DNA from: Cunninghamella blakesleeana
Lineage: Eukaryota > Mucoromycota > Mucoromycetes > Mucorales > Cunninghamellaceae
Direction: 5' to 3'
Assembly: GCA_017871115.1 (NCBI GenBank)
Contig: JAFCIZ010000008.1
Location: 1-64,000, forward strand
DNA: 64,000 nucleotides
The translations under genes were made by a program, and so were the position numbers. Below the pieces are notes generated by a model, which saw only the letters and a list, made by a program, of their open reading frames with translations, did not search any database and was not told where the DNA came from. Of this stretch, positions 43,036-55,515 are shown piece by piece. Within the stretch, counting starts at the first letter, position 1; each line of letters begins with the position of its first letter.

Positions 43036-44196
43036 ATGTTCTCTAAAATATTTAAATCTTTTGGTTCAGATGGATCAAAAAATAAAATTACTGCACAAGA
43101 TCAAGCCATATTAAATTTAAAAATTCAAAGAGATAAATTAAAGCAATACCAAAAAAAGGTTTATAAACATGAAAAATAATATATATATATTTCGAGTTTT
43201 TTTAGTTAATGTCTCTATTTTCATTATATTATTAAAATAGATAAATTTAGTAATAGAAAAAGAAATACAAGCAGCAAAGAAAGCATTACAGGAAGAAAAT
43301 AAAAAGAAAGCATTATTAGCCTTAAAAAAGAAGAAATATCAAGAACAATTACTTGAAAAATCCGAACAACAGTTGGTGAACTTGGAAGAATTGGTAAAAT
43401 TAAAAACAGCTCTTCCATTAAATATATACATAGATACATAAATTTAGTTTATTTATTTTTTATTTATAATACTTGCTTATTTTATTTGGTTTATATTTAT
43501 ATATTAGACACAATCTATTGAATACGCTGTGGTTGAAAAACAAGTATTGGATGGTTTAAAGAATGGAAACGATGTACTTAAGGAAATTCATAAAGAAATG
43601 TCTTTGGAGGATGTTGAGCGTCTAATGGATGATACTGCCGATGCTATTGCTTATCAAAACGTAATATGAAACTATGGATAATAATATATTAATGAAATTA
43701 ATAATGCTAATTTTTATTTTTATTTTTATATATAGCAAATCGATGAAATCCTTAGTGAACAACTTACAGCTGAGGATGAAGAAGACATTCTTAATGAATT
43801 GAACCAATTACAAATAGAAGAAGTAAGAGAAAATGTTCATTGGAGAAAAAAGAACAAAATATAATAACAATATATGAAGAGGTCATTTAAACATATTTAA
43901 TATAAATTACTATTTATTTATTTGATAGATGGAAGCAAATCTACCTTCGGTGCCTGAAAATAATTTGCCTACTAAAGTACCTGAATTACCAGATGTTCCA
44001 ACACATATTCCTGCTAATAAGAATAACAAAGGTAAAATAGATTAAATAAAAATAAAAAATAAAAATAAAAAGATTAAAGTAATGGAAAATATACCTATCA
44101 TTCATTCACTTTTTTATTTATTCTTGATATTTATTTTTAAAAGAACCAGAAGCAATTCGAAAAAAAGAACTTCACCAGCCAATGTTATCCTCTTGA
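43036..44196 (+). CDS. VPS20: ESCRT-III subunit Vps20/CHMP6
   Basis: Six exons encode about 210 aa. The N-terminus MFSKIFKSFGSDGSKNKIT is basic, as in ESCRT-III subunits that bind membranes; the myristoylation Gly of many CHMP6/Vps20 proteins is absent at position 2. The core follows the family: QDQAILNLKIQRDKLKQYQ, EKEIQAAKKALQEENKKKAL, LALKKKKYQEQLLEKSEQQL, then QSIEYAVVEKQVLDGLKNGN and the acidic DVERLMDDTADAIAYQ and AEDEEDILNELNQL. The C-terminus is Pro-rich (VPELPDVPTHIP) and ends QPMLSS. Vps20 nucleates Snf7 filaments on endosomes. The missing N-terminal Gly would need another membrane contact. Confidence 0.88.
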
Positions 44197-45009
44197 ATTC
44201 ACTACTTTTGATGTTATTACATAAAAAAATGGCTAACTAATCAATATATATATTCTTGACTTAAGTTTAGGAATTGTATAATAAAATAATTAATTTATAA
44301 ATACATAAATAAAGAATCATAATTGGTATATATGGGATAAACTATGCAGTATTTTTTAAACATTACTCACACACGAAGATTTGTATATATATGCAAAAAG
44401 CAGTAAATAAAACATTAAAACGACGCAATGAAGAGAGAAAAGAAAAAGTAAGTTGATACTAGGACAAAATGCGAATTATTTATGAAATGAATAAAGCTAA
44501 AGAGCAATGATTACGAGTTTTAGATTATGTGAAATTTTAAGACTTCACGCATTTATAAAAATTATCAGCTCTATGTAAACTAATATTCTTTATATATGTA
44601 ATTATTATTTGAAAAAATATATATTTTTTTCATTTTTTCTAAAAAAAAAGATAATTATGCAAAACGATTAACCGATATTTTTTATTTTATTTATTAGAGT
44701 CTCAGTTAGTTTAAAATTTCAGTAAATTTTTTAAATATAATGGACCCTTTTTACTATACTATTACATTTTTAAATATTTATTAATTTTATACTTAGCACA
44801 TTAAAAAAAAACAGCTCCAATTTATCAAAAATAATCAAAAAAAGTACTGGGATTTAAATTTAATTTTTTTTAAAAAAAATGATCACGCCAAATTTTTTTA
44901 CTTGCTTCCATTTCTCTATTTTTTTTTTCTTTTTACTACCTTTGTATTTATTATTTTCATTAACGTGCCTTCTCTTCATATACTTATTTATAAATTATCG
45001 TTATTTTAA
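44197..45009. other. AT-rich intergenic region
   Basis: About 810 bases hold the 3' end of Vps20 and the promoter of the hydrolase gene. No coding frame, RNA gene or repeat is recognised. Confidence 0.6.
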
Positions 45010-45964
45010 ATGACAACCAAGCTAATATTTATTGATTCTGAACATATCAAAATTGAAGCAAGAATAACTGTTCCTGATTTACCAACAAATAATAATGTAC
45101 CAGCTATTATTATTTCTCATCCATATGGTCCTTTAGGTGGAAATATGAATAACAATGTTGTTATCAAATTACATAAATATTTTTCTGAAAAAGGATTTCT
45201 TACTGCTAGTTTTAATTTTAGGTATATTATTATTATTGTGATAATAATTAGCGCGTTATTATACATTATTATTATAATGAATAGTATTTTTATAATCTAA
45301 TACTGTTTATTTATTTATTTTTATAAAGAGGATCAGGAAAGTCATCAGGTCGAACTAGCTGGACTGGTGCACCTGAACAAAAAGATTATCAAGCAGTAAT
45401 AAACCATCTTCTTCATAATAATAATCATCATATTTATCCAACTATCTCACATTTATTTATATGCGTAATACACACACACATATTTATATATACAATAATT
45501 AAAATAAATAGAAGGAAAAAGGTACATGCATGCTAATAATACAACTAATTGTGCTATTAATTTTATTTATATATACATTTATTTAGGGATATTCATATGG
45601 AAGTATGATAGCATCAACTATGAAAGAAACATCTATACAAACCTATTATATTTTAATCAGTTATCCATTAGGTGTTATATGGGCTTTATCAACAACAAAG
45701 ATGAATTATTTTAAAACACAAATGAAGCAGTTAATACAGGAGAATCTTCACCCTGTTTTAATAATATATGGAGACCAAGATCAATTTACCAGTGAAAAAT
45801 CATACCAGTCATGGATTAATACAATTCTTTCAGATAAGGATCACCAAGACCATAACAATATACAATATAAAAAATTAGATGATGTGGATCATTTTTGGTT
45901 TGGTAATGAATATCGTTTAATCGAAGATATCAATTCTTGGATAAATTCCTTATCTATACTATAA
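45010..45964 (+). CDS. Alpha/beta hydrolase (dienelactone hydrolase-like)
   Basis: Three exons. The first ends at ASFNFR near 45221; the second starts GSGKSSGRTSWTGAPEQKDY and ends HLFIC near 45461; the third opens with the nucleophile elbow GYSYGS at about 45588. The catalytic Ser lies in GYSYGS, the Asp probably in IYGDQDQF, and the His in DDVDHFWF, a complete triad in family order. The oxyanion region is SHPYGPLGGNMNN. Length is about 230 aa. Substrate cannot be read. The family in fungi includes small cytosolic esterases and KANL3-like hydrolases. Confidence 0.85.
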
Positions 45965-46191
45965 AATTAAATCTATAACATAACCATAAAAAGGTAAAAA
46001 TCTTTTTTTTAAAAAAAATAAAAATAAAGAGTTCTCACGGTCTATTCGTCGGCTAGAAAAAAAAGCTAAAAAAAAAAGCGGAAAGAATATTTTTGTACCT
46101 TATTTTTCTCTCTCTCACACCCTCCTTCTTTTTCTTTTTTTTTTATATTTCCTTACTTTTTTTAGTCTTCCTAAATACATATTTTAAAAAA

Positions 46192-47072
46192 ATGGTTACA
46201 AGTTATATCACTAGAACAGCTAATTTTTCAGCAGCTCATAGACTTCACTCAACACAACTTACCGATAAAGAAAACTTATTAACTTATGGAAAATGTAACC
46301 ACCCAAACTTCCATGGACATAACTATAAACGTAAACTATTTTTTATACACATATACATATATATATATATATAACCAACAATAACTTTCTATCTATATAA
46401 ACATGTTTAACTAACTTTTGTTATAATTTTTTGAATAATATTTTATTTTATATAATAAAATAGTTGAAATCACCATTAAGGGAAAAATTGATCCTACCAC
46501 AGGAATGGTAATGAATATGGTTGATTTGAAAGAGTGTATTAAAGTTGCGGTAATGGATCCTTTAGACCACAGGAATTTGGTAAGTAATATTATTGATGAA
46601 TATTAATGTTAAAGGAGAAAAAAAAACGAAGCAAAACATAATTATTTGGATATATATAAATAGGAAGTGATTAGTAATATTTTTGGTGGTATTTTCTTTT
46701 TTCTTTCTTCTATCTAAAAAAAAATATAGGATATGGATGTAGAATTTTTTAAAACTCACCCTAGGTAACTACAATCATTCATGCATGCTTAATTGTATTT
46801 TATTTTATTAAAAAAAAAAGCTGAATAAAAAAGCAACGATATCTACTTATATATTTACATACTCATTTAATTAACTAATTTAATATAATTTAATTTTACA
46901 ATAATTATTTAATAGTACGGTAGAAAATTTAGCGGTTTTTATATGGAATAGTTTTAATCGCCATTTTCAAGAAAATAAAGAAGCATGGGGTTCAAGTCAG
47001 GCTAGATTACATAGGGTGAAAATTTATGAAACTGAACATAATTCTGTAGAATATTATGGTGAAGAAGATTAA
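46192..47072 (+). CDS. 6-pyruvoyl-tetrahydropterin synthase
   Basis: Four exons encode about 150 aa. Zinc-binding His are present: FSAAHRL in strand 1 and HGHNYK, the latter split by an intron after the Lys codon. The catalytic Cys lies in [10 protein letters not shown] and the catalytic Asp/His pair in PLDHRNL. The rest fits the family: [21 protein letters not shown] and [13 protein letters not shown], whose Glu binds the pterin. The enzyme makes 6-pyruvoyl-tetrahydropterin from dihydroneopterin triphosphate, the second step of tetrahydrobiopterin synthesis. A complete PTPS suggests that this fungus can make BH4 if GTP cyclohydrolase and sepiapterin reductase genes exist elsewhere. Confidence 0.94.
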
Positions 47073-47385
47073 GGATGACTATTATTATTATTTACTAAAA
47101 AAAAAAATATATTAATAGAAAAATGGGACCATTTACACTCACATATAAATGTAATCTTAGTATATAGTTTATAATTGCATTTTTAGAAATATTTTTTTAT
47201 ACCCTATAATTCTTATATTTAATAAACGATATAAAGAAATTTTAATTACCGCCAATAAGGCAATAAAGTGTGGCTAAGTTTGAACATCGTCACAGTCTGA
47301 AAAAAAAATTTTTGGGTATATGATTCAATGAAATTCTCAACTTTTAATAAAATCCTCCTCTTTTTTTCATCTGGACATTATCACC
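47073..47385. promoter_or_regulatory. eL19 promoter and 5' UTR
   Basis: About 310 bases between PTPS and the eL19 start codon. A pyrimidine-rich tract (CCTCCTC plus T7, about 47354-47368) precedes the first exon's end. An ATG at 47328 is out of frame with eL19 and would only matter if transcription starts before it. Confidence 0.45.
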
Positions 47386-48386
47386 ATGTAAGTTTAATTT
47401 ATATTTATATTTATTATTATTATTATTATTACTGTTATTATATATTTAGTGTTAGTTTTGTTTATTATCCAACAAATTTCAATATAATATTTAAAACGAC
47501 TATATATTATTTTGAAAAAAAAAAATATAAAATAATAATATTATAATATATTCTGGTGGAATAACTCAACTATACTGAATAATATATGAATAAGAAATAA
47601 ACAGAAACTATGGATAAATCGAAATAAAGAAATTCAACGTTATTAAAATATACATATATATCTATTACTGCATTATCATTATGATATAGGGTCAATTTAC
47701 GCATTCAAAAACGTTTGGCCGCTTCCGTTCTTAGCTGTGGTCAACGCAAGATCTGGCTTGATCCTAACGAAATCAACGAAATCTCCAACGCTAACTCTCG
47801 TAAGTTAGATATATAATCCGCAATGTTATTTAAAAATATATATATAAATATTTATAACAATTCATCTAATTATTTTTTTTACCTCAACTTTTATTTTTAT
47901 TATAATTATCTCATTCTCTTTTTTTCCTGAAATAATAATAATACAGGTGCCAACATCCGTAAGTTAGTTAAGGATGGTTTAATTATCAAGAAGCCTGAAA
48001 TCGGTACTTCTCGTTTCCGTGTTCGTGAACGTCATGAAGCTAAGCGTCTCGGTCGTCATATGGGTACTGGTAAACGTAAGGGTACTGCTAATGCTCGTAT
48101 GTCCAAACAAGTTCTCTGGATGCGTCGTATGCGTGTTCTCCGTCGTCTCCTCCGTAAATACAGAGAATCTGGTAAGATCGATAAGCACTTGTACCACAAT
48201 CTCTACCTTAAGGCTAAAGGTAACGGTTTCAAAAACAAGCGTGTATTGATGGAATATATTCACAAGGCTAAGGCTGAACAAGTTCGTGCTAAGAATCTCT
48301 CTGAACAAGCTGCTGCTCTCCGTGCCAAGAACAAGGCTATGCGTGAACGTAGAAAGCAACGTCAAGAAGATAAGGCTACTGCTTAA
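47386..48386 (+). CDS. RPL19: 60S ribosomal protein L19 (eL19), start codon split by an intron
   Basis: Exon 1 contributes only the AT of the start codon (47386-47387, before GTAAGT). Exon 2 (47690-47799) supplies G and then [20 protein letters not shown]. Exon 3 (47947-48386) runs from the split Arg to the stop. The protein is about 190 aa, normal for eL19, and contains [20 protein letters not shown] and a long basic C-terminal helix ([14 protein letters not shown]). Codon use is unlike most neighbours, with many C-ending codons (CTC, ATC, AAC) and CGT for Arg, as expected of a very highly expressed gene. The start choice is fixed by the family: eL19 begins MVNLR. Confidence 0.95.
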
Positions 48387-48650
48387 ATTTTTTTTTCTCT
48401 TTAATAAAAAAAATTTCTTTATTTTTGTTTTTTCAATTCTCTATCTTTTTTGTTCTTCGAATAGAAAAAAATAATAATAATGGAGTTGATATTAATAGTG
48501 TAATATAGTAATCATATTAACAAAAAAAGAAAAAAAAATCATGCAAAAATTCTCGTTATGTTGTCATTTCAAATAAAATAATTTATTTAACTATTTTGTA
48601 GTATGGCAACTTTTGAAAATGTATCCACAAGTGCCAATGTTTTTTTTTTA

Positions 48651-50281
48651 TCAAAATAAATTTGAAATTCTTTTTCCAAAGAGTGATATGTCTTCAGTTA
48701 ATAATTCAGGTACTTCCAATGCTGCAAAATGGCCACCCTAAAAAAATGTATTTATACGTGTTATTATATTAGATAAACAATTACGATGCTACTTTTATCA
48801 TATTTTTTTAAAAATTACGGTTTGATATTCAGTGTATAATTTCAAATCAGAAACGTTCACTTCAACCCATTCTTTTGGTATCCCTGTATTATATAAATCA
48901 ATAGATATGTAAATAAGTATTTCGGTTAAAATTAAAGAACACACACACATATATATATATATTACTAAAGAGTTCAGCTTTAAAATTAGTAACAGCGACA
49001 GGGATATGAATGACAGGATGACGATTCAAAAGTTTTTCGTTTTTATATTCGTCCAAAAATTCAGAATAAAAACGAATAGAAGAAGATATGGTATTGGTCA
49101 ACCAATATATAGATACTTGAGTAAGAAATTCATCTGTTGTGATTGTAGGAGGTAATGGAGAAGAAGATAAATCATCCGAAGTATATCCAGTAGAACTATG
49201 ATCAGTCCAATGATGGTACTTTTCCAATATCCAACCTAATAACCCAACAGGACTATCCGTTAAACCATAAGCGATTGAATAAGGTCTTGTGCCTTGGATA
49301 GCTCTATACCCAGCGTCTGGATCATTCAATGTGTCCACTGGGTTTGTACCCACGATCTTGAGCTTGTCTTTTCCATAAAGTGTATCAAATTTGATTAAAT
49401 TGGTGGCACCAAGTAAAAATTTAAATACTTTAAAAGGGTGATTTATGATATTATGAAATGTTGGAAGTGGTGGTAAACCAAAGCCCATAGTGACATGCAT
49501 ACCAATACAATGTGAATGATGTTCATTAGCTAAAAAGTAAGCCAAGTGGCTTCCCCAATCTGTACCAAAACAAACTATATGTGTATTAAAATAAATTGAG
49601 AACAATAGAATGAAAAAGTAGCCTTTTTTTCTTACAGCTATTAGCTATGTTTGACTTACTATATTTAGAATAACCAAGTTTTAGCATTAGTTCATTAAGC
49701 ATATCTGCAATTTTTGAAAAACCTGTTCCCACTTCGGTTGGTGCATCAGAAAATCCATAACCTGGCAAAGAGGGTACAACCACATGATAAGCCTATTTTA
49801 AAAGTACAATTTTAAGTTTTTTTTAAAAATATATATATTTGTATATATATGTTATGCAATATTGATGGTATAAAATAAATATATACTCTACCTGACCGTT
49901 TGCACCATCGCGTAATGGGTTAATTATTTTGTGGAATTCGTAAAAAGTACTAGGCCAACCGTGCAATAGTAAAAGAGGAATAGCATTAGGATCGTTTGAA
50001 GGCTCATGAATATAGTGAAGTTTAAACTGGCCATATTTTTCCAAAGCCATTTTATAATGATGCCATTGATTTATTTTTGACCGAACCTTTTCCCAGTTAT
50101 AATTATTTTTCCATTCTTTAAGTAAAGGTTTTACAGCAGAAGCCGGGCTACCATATTTCCAACCCACTCTTTCTTGTGATAAGCTTAATTCTTGGGGAAA
50201 AATTGAATTTTCAATACGCGTATGTAAATCTGATAGTTGTTCAGGTGTAAAAGATGGCACTTCGAATGTTTCGATGCTCAT
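48651..50281 (-). CDS. Microsomal-type epoxide hydrolase
   Basis: Five exons encode about 430 aa. The N-terminal epoxide hydrolase region contains WKYGSPASAVKPLLKEWKNN and the oxyanion motif LLLHGWPSTFYEF. Then come PSLPGYGFSDAP and the nucleophile Asp in CFGTDWGSHLAYFLANEH. RAIQGTRPYSIAYGLTDSPV gives one of the two polarising Tyr residues, and the last exon has the catalytic His in GGHFAALEVPELL. The fold is an alpha/beta hydrolase using Asp as nucleophile. No N-terminal membrane anchor is seen, unlike the mammalian enzyme. It probably opens xenobiotic or lipid epoxides. Ends 265 bp from the convergent eL19. Confidence 0.92.
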
Positions 50282-51743
50282 ATTATTTTTCTTTGCACTT
50301 TTTGTATATATCTTTATTTAGTTTATATATATACCCTTTTATTTTATTATTATTTATTATTTATATATTTATTTAAAGAAAAAAGTAAAAGAAAAAAAGA
50401 AAAATTAACCAGGTTTAAATTATGTACAAAGGTCAAGGAAAAATTTGAATCCCGGTTTTTCGCAGTTTTTTAGGATCTACCCCTCTTTTTTTTCCATTTA
50501 GTCTAGTGACCACAACCCGGCGCACCCTCCTTTTCTTTTTCTCACTGATATGTGTGTTTTCGTTAAGAGTTATTTCTACTAAAAATAGAATATGAGTTTA
50601 AATTTATTTTAATTATAAATAAGAGAATTCTAATGAGCTCGAGCTCTTATTTTAAAAGTAGAGCGGCTTAATGTAAGATAAAAATAAAAACTAAATAAAA
50701 TAAAAAGCTTAATTAGAACAATAAAATTTCTAAAGTACATATTAAAAAAGTTTAAAGCCAGAGGGAAGATCATTTATAAGAAGGGTAATAATCAAGTAAA
50801 ATAAAATAAAAGCGATTTAACTTAATAATATATATTTGTTATAATAATAAAATAAAATAAAATAAAAAGGTATCAATTTCTTAATTGATATAAAGTTAAA
50901 ATAAAATACTATTTACATTATGACAAAAAATTAATTTTGGAGTTGATCTGAAATTAAAATTCCAGGGAAATATTTTTAATTACCGCTAGCTGGATTAGCA
51001 TATGCGATATCTCGAAAATAAAATAGAAAAAATAAATTAAAAAACACAAATTTTTTTAGCTAGTCATCCATAATTTTTTAATGCGGAAATTATATCCATT
51101 TTAATAAATTATCTCAGCATTTTAATACAAAAAGAAAAAAACCTTTTTCTATTTCTTCTTCTTTCCACATGCCTATTTTGTTCGTTTAGAATGAATACAA
51201 TATACATTTTAGTTTACTTTATTTAAAACTTACATCATAAAATACGAATCTTTTATTTCATTAAGATGGATATTAGTAAAAGTGTCAAATAATATTTAGC
51301 TGGTATTAAGAAATAAAAATAAGAGTTTATATTTGAATCATTCCGTATAATAAATTGCTATGATCATCAAAAAAATAAACTTTAATTTTTGAATATATGC
51401 TTTTTTTCGCATTTTCATTATTTTCAAATTAAATAAAAATCTATTTTTTTAGATCGATTACTAATAATGATATTAATTCATGTATATTTATTAATGAAAA
51501 ATAGTTAATTAAATAATAATAACAAAAATAAAAACGCTATCAATCATTATCAAGGAATGGCGTGCTTCATCGTTTTTTTAAGAAAATAGGCGGCCATTTA
51601 AAAAAAATTCAAAATAATTTTTAATTTTTCTATTTTTTTTCGGTTCTTATTTACACCTTCCCGTTTATTATTACTATTATTATTTTCTAGAAAATATATA
51701 TATACATTACATTAAACTTTTTTTTTTTTTCACTTGATAACTG
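50282..51743. other. 1.5-kb divergent promoter region
   Basis: AT-rich DNA between the epoxide hydrolase and Atm1 start codons. Short (AAAAT)n runs occur near 50690-50710 and 50845-50868. No gene, RNA or transposon end is seen. Confidence 0.6.
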
Positions 51744-52970
51744 ATGATACCTCGACTTGCAAATTCTTGGTATCGTCAGACCTTGTCGCCTTTTAAAGGT
51801 GTAACTACTTCCTATAGTAAAAATGTATATAAAGGCATGTTTCCTTTTATAACGCCATCACAGCAACAATCTACTTCTTTTTTTCATACAATGTCTAAAG
51901 CTTATCAACTTGCTCAACAGCAACAGCACCGTGCGAAAATGTATTCTTGTATGAAATTAAATCAACAATTGATTGCTTGGCCTGCTGGCAGGCGCGTATA
52001 CTCTTCTCAGATAAAAAACACAAATAATAAATCTTTGTCTTCAACTACTTCAACAAACTCTGCTACTGCTTCAACCGCAACTAAAAAAGCTTTTTCTTTG
52101 GAAACAACAACAAATGAATCTCTAAAACAGCGTAATAAAACGGATTGGGCTATTATTAAACAATTAATGAAATATATATGGCCTAAAAATGATATTGGTG
52201 TAAAATCTAGAGTTGTTATTGCTTTATCTTTACTTATTGGTGGAAAAGTAAGAAAATATACCCTTTTATATAATAAGGAAGAAAAAATAGACGTAAATTT
52301 AAATGTGAGCATAAAGGTATGTTTATAACAGTTTATCATATATATTTGATTGTTAGTTATTGAACGTTCAAGTCCCTTTTTATTTTAAAGAAGTCATTGA
52401 TTCTTTAAATGCGACTATACCTGAAGAAGGAACTATGTGGGCGGTTTGTGGTGCTGCTATTATTGGATGTAAGTTAAATAAATAACAAATAACAACAAAT
52501 AAAAAATGGACCATTTTTTTTATTCTTCATCATTATTACTTTATATTATATAAAAAAAAATAGATGGATTGGCTCGACTTGGTGCAAGTGCTTTTCAAGA
52601 ACTTAGAAATGCTGTATTTGCTAATGTCGCACAGAAAGCTATTCGTCGGGTTGCATTAAATGTTTTTACTCATTTACATCGTCTTGATCTCGGATTTCAT
52701 TTATCTCGACAAACTGGTGGTTTAAATAGAGCCATCGATCGTGGAACAAAGCAAGTATTAAAAAAAGCAAAGAGAAAAAAAGACTATATATATAAAGGGT
52801 TATGGATAAAAATGACTAATGTGTTTATTTATTTATATTGACTTTATGTAGAGGAATAAGCTTTATGGTTAGTTCTATGGTCTTTCATGTTTTACCAACC
52901 GCTTTAGAAATATCAATGGTTTGTGGAATTTTGGTAAGCTAATTTTTCCACTTTTTATTACTATTACTAT

Positions 52971-53043
<73 letters not shown>

Positions 53044-55033
53044 TCATAAAAACGATTCTAGCATTCACATACTATTATTATTTTAATTTACGTTAATAAA
53101 TAAAAATAGGCTTATAATTTTGGTACACCTTATGCGTTGGTAACGTTTACAACTATTGCTGCTTATACCGCTTTTACTGTCTTAACAACTGCATGGAGAA
53201 CTAAATTCAGAAAACAAGCTAACGCTGCTGATAATATTGCCGCCTCTAAAGCTGTAGATTCTTTGATTAATTATGAAGCCGTTAAAGTATATATATACAT
53301 AAAAAAAAACAATATATAATGAATTACTTTTTAAATAAAAAAAATACTAAACTCTTGTTTTTATATTCCACTTTTTTATTTTTGATTTGTAGTATTTTAA
53401 CAATGAAAAATTCGAAGCACAACAATATGACAAACCTTTACAAAGTTACGAAAAAGCATCCTTAAAAATTGCCACCAGTCTTGCAGCTTTAAATGCCGGT
53501 CAAAACGCCATATTTAGTACTGCCTTAACTTTAATGATGCTATTATCAGCTAATGGGGTTATGAAAGGAACTATGACGGTTGGGGATGTGGTAATGGTTA
53601 ATCAATTAGTATTTCAATTATCTATGCCTCTCAACTTCCTTGGATCAGTATATAGAGAGTTAAGACAATCATTAATTGATATGGATACCTTGTTTGATAT
53701 TGAAAATAAACCACCTACAATAGTTGATGCACCTCATGCAACAGATTTTATCTATAAAGGAGGAGAAATTAGATTTGAAAATGTAACTTTTGGCTATCAC
53801 CCAAATCAACCTATTTTGAATAATGTTAGCTTTACCATTCCAGCTGGTAGTCGAGCGGCCTTTGTCGGTCATTCTGGGTGTGGAAAATCAACTATCATTA
53901 GGTTACTTTATCGATTTTATGAACCTCAATCAGGAAATATTTACATTGATGGGCAAAATATCAAGGATGTAAAAATGGAAAGTTTGCGTCGTACCATGGG
54001 AGTTGTTCCTCAAGATACCAGTCTTTTTAACAATTCCATCCTTTATAATATTCGTTACGGTCGTCTTGATGCTACCGATGAAGAAGTATTGACTGCTGCA
54101 AAGAAATCTAATACCGATGCTTTTGTTAAAAATTTACCTAATGGTTATGAGACTATCGTAGGCGAACGTGGTGCATTATTATCCGGAGGACAAAAACAAA
54201 GGTAAATAATTTATATTTATATTGTTAAATGGGAAATTGATCGCTTATATACTTTTATTTATTTTTTTAAATATATATCATTCATTAGAGTGGCTATTGC
54301 TCGTGCTATGTTGAAAAATCCTAAGGTATATAAATATCAATATTTATATAAAATTATAAGTATTAAAAATTATAATTTATGATTTTATTAACATATTATT
54401 ACTACTTAATGTTTATTTTTCTCCTTATAGTTCCTCATGTTGGATGAAGCTACATCCGCTTTAGATAGTAAAATAGAATATATCAAAATTAAGAAAAATT
54501 ATAAAAATGATATTAATTTTCTCTTTTTATTGTTATTTTTTTTTTTCTATCTTTTTACTACTATAGCTCACTCTGAACAACTTGTAAAGGAAGCAATGAA
54601 TGAATTAATGAAAGGAAAGTCAGTTTTAGCCATTGCACACAGACTCTCAACAATTCAAAACTCAGGTAATGCTTATGAATGCATATATAGAGAGAGAGAT
54701 ATATATTATAGATTTAATAGAAGCTCTTTATTCTATTATTATTAATATATTATTATTATTTAACTTTATTTTTTCTAATATAGATTTAATTATTGTAATG
54801 GGCCGTGTTCCTGGAAATATTATTGAAAAAGGTATGTAATTATAAAATTATAAATCTCTGAAAAAAAAAATACATCGTGTAAGTAACCATATAAACATAT
54901 ATTTGCTATTTCTATAGGCACGCACGAAGAACTTATGAAAAATAGATCAACATATTATAGACTACAATCTCAACTTAGCGAAGCAGAATTATTAGAGAAT
55001 GAATCAGAATATAATGAACCTTTAAAAGTTTAA
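51744..55033 (+). CDS. ATM1: Mitochondrial ABC transporter Atm1/ABCB7
   Basis: About ten exons encode roughly 700 aa. The N-terminus is rich in Ser, Thr, Arg and Gln with almost no acids for 100 residues, a mitochondrial presequence. The membrane half follows: [87 protein letters not shown] and YFNNEKFE. The nucleotide-binding half has Walker [10 protein letters not shown], signature LSGGQKQR, Walker [13 protein letters not shown] and the His switch IAHRLST. An intron after LD (near 54470) must be spliced to give [12 protein letters not shown]. Atm1 exports a sulfur-containing glutathione species needed for cytosolic Fe-S protein assembly. The gene appears intact; one intron holds an (AAT)n microsatellite. 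Confidence 0.95.
52968..53042. repeat. (AAT)n microsatellite
   Basis: About 24 uninterrupted ATA/AAT units in an intron of Atm1. Confidence 0.9.
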
Positions 55034-55515
55034 TATGAAATAAAAAATGTAAATTAAAGTTATATACTATTAAAACATAAATATATAAGTATATTTCTTG
55101 AATTATCTATATATATATATTATATTTTCATAGGTTCTTTCAAAACTATTTTTAATGTTTTTTTTACTTAACATAAAAAATAAGTCTGGAATTACAGTTA
55201 ATAACTAAATTATACACAAAATACCTAGTAAAATGACAATAACGAAAATTACATATATATACGATCATTTCTAAAATAATATTTTTTCTCTTAAGACAGC
55301 CCAAATATAAAGATATAATGCGTTTTTGCGAAATTCAAACTCAGTGTTTTTAAATTGGAAATTTTGTGCCACTTTTTGTATTTTGTTTCTCTCTTTCTCT
55401 TTCACATAAATTTTTCATTTATTTCCTTTACTAATTTATTTATCATTGTAAATAACCTATTTTAATTAACACTTGCATTATAATAAATATTTATATAAAT
55501 ATAATTAAATAAATA
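55034..55515. other. Atm1 to i-AAA protease intergenic region
   Basis: About 480 AT-rich bases with a pyrimidine-rich stretch near 55376-55404. It holds the 3' end of Atm1 and the promoter of the next gene. No other feature is seen. Confidence 0.6.

Noticed and set aside
47328..47546. ATG at 47328 as the eL19 start
   Set aside because: It is out of frame with the conserved MVNLR start, which is created by splicing AT to G.
47388..47946. Possible box C/D snoRNA in the eL19 introns
   Set aside because: Ribosomal protein introns often host snoRNAs, but I found no convincing C box/D box pair here.
48019..48365. Other-frame and antisense frames over eL19
   Set aside because: They are shadows caused by the biased codon use of a highly expressed ribosomal protein gene.
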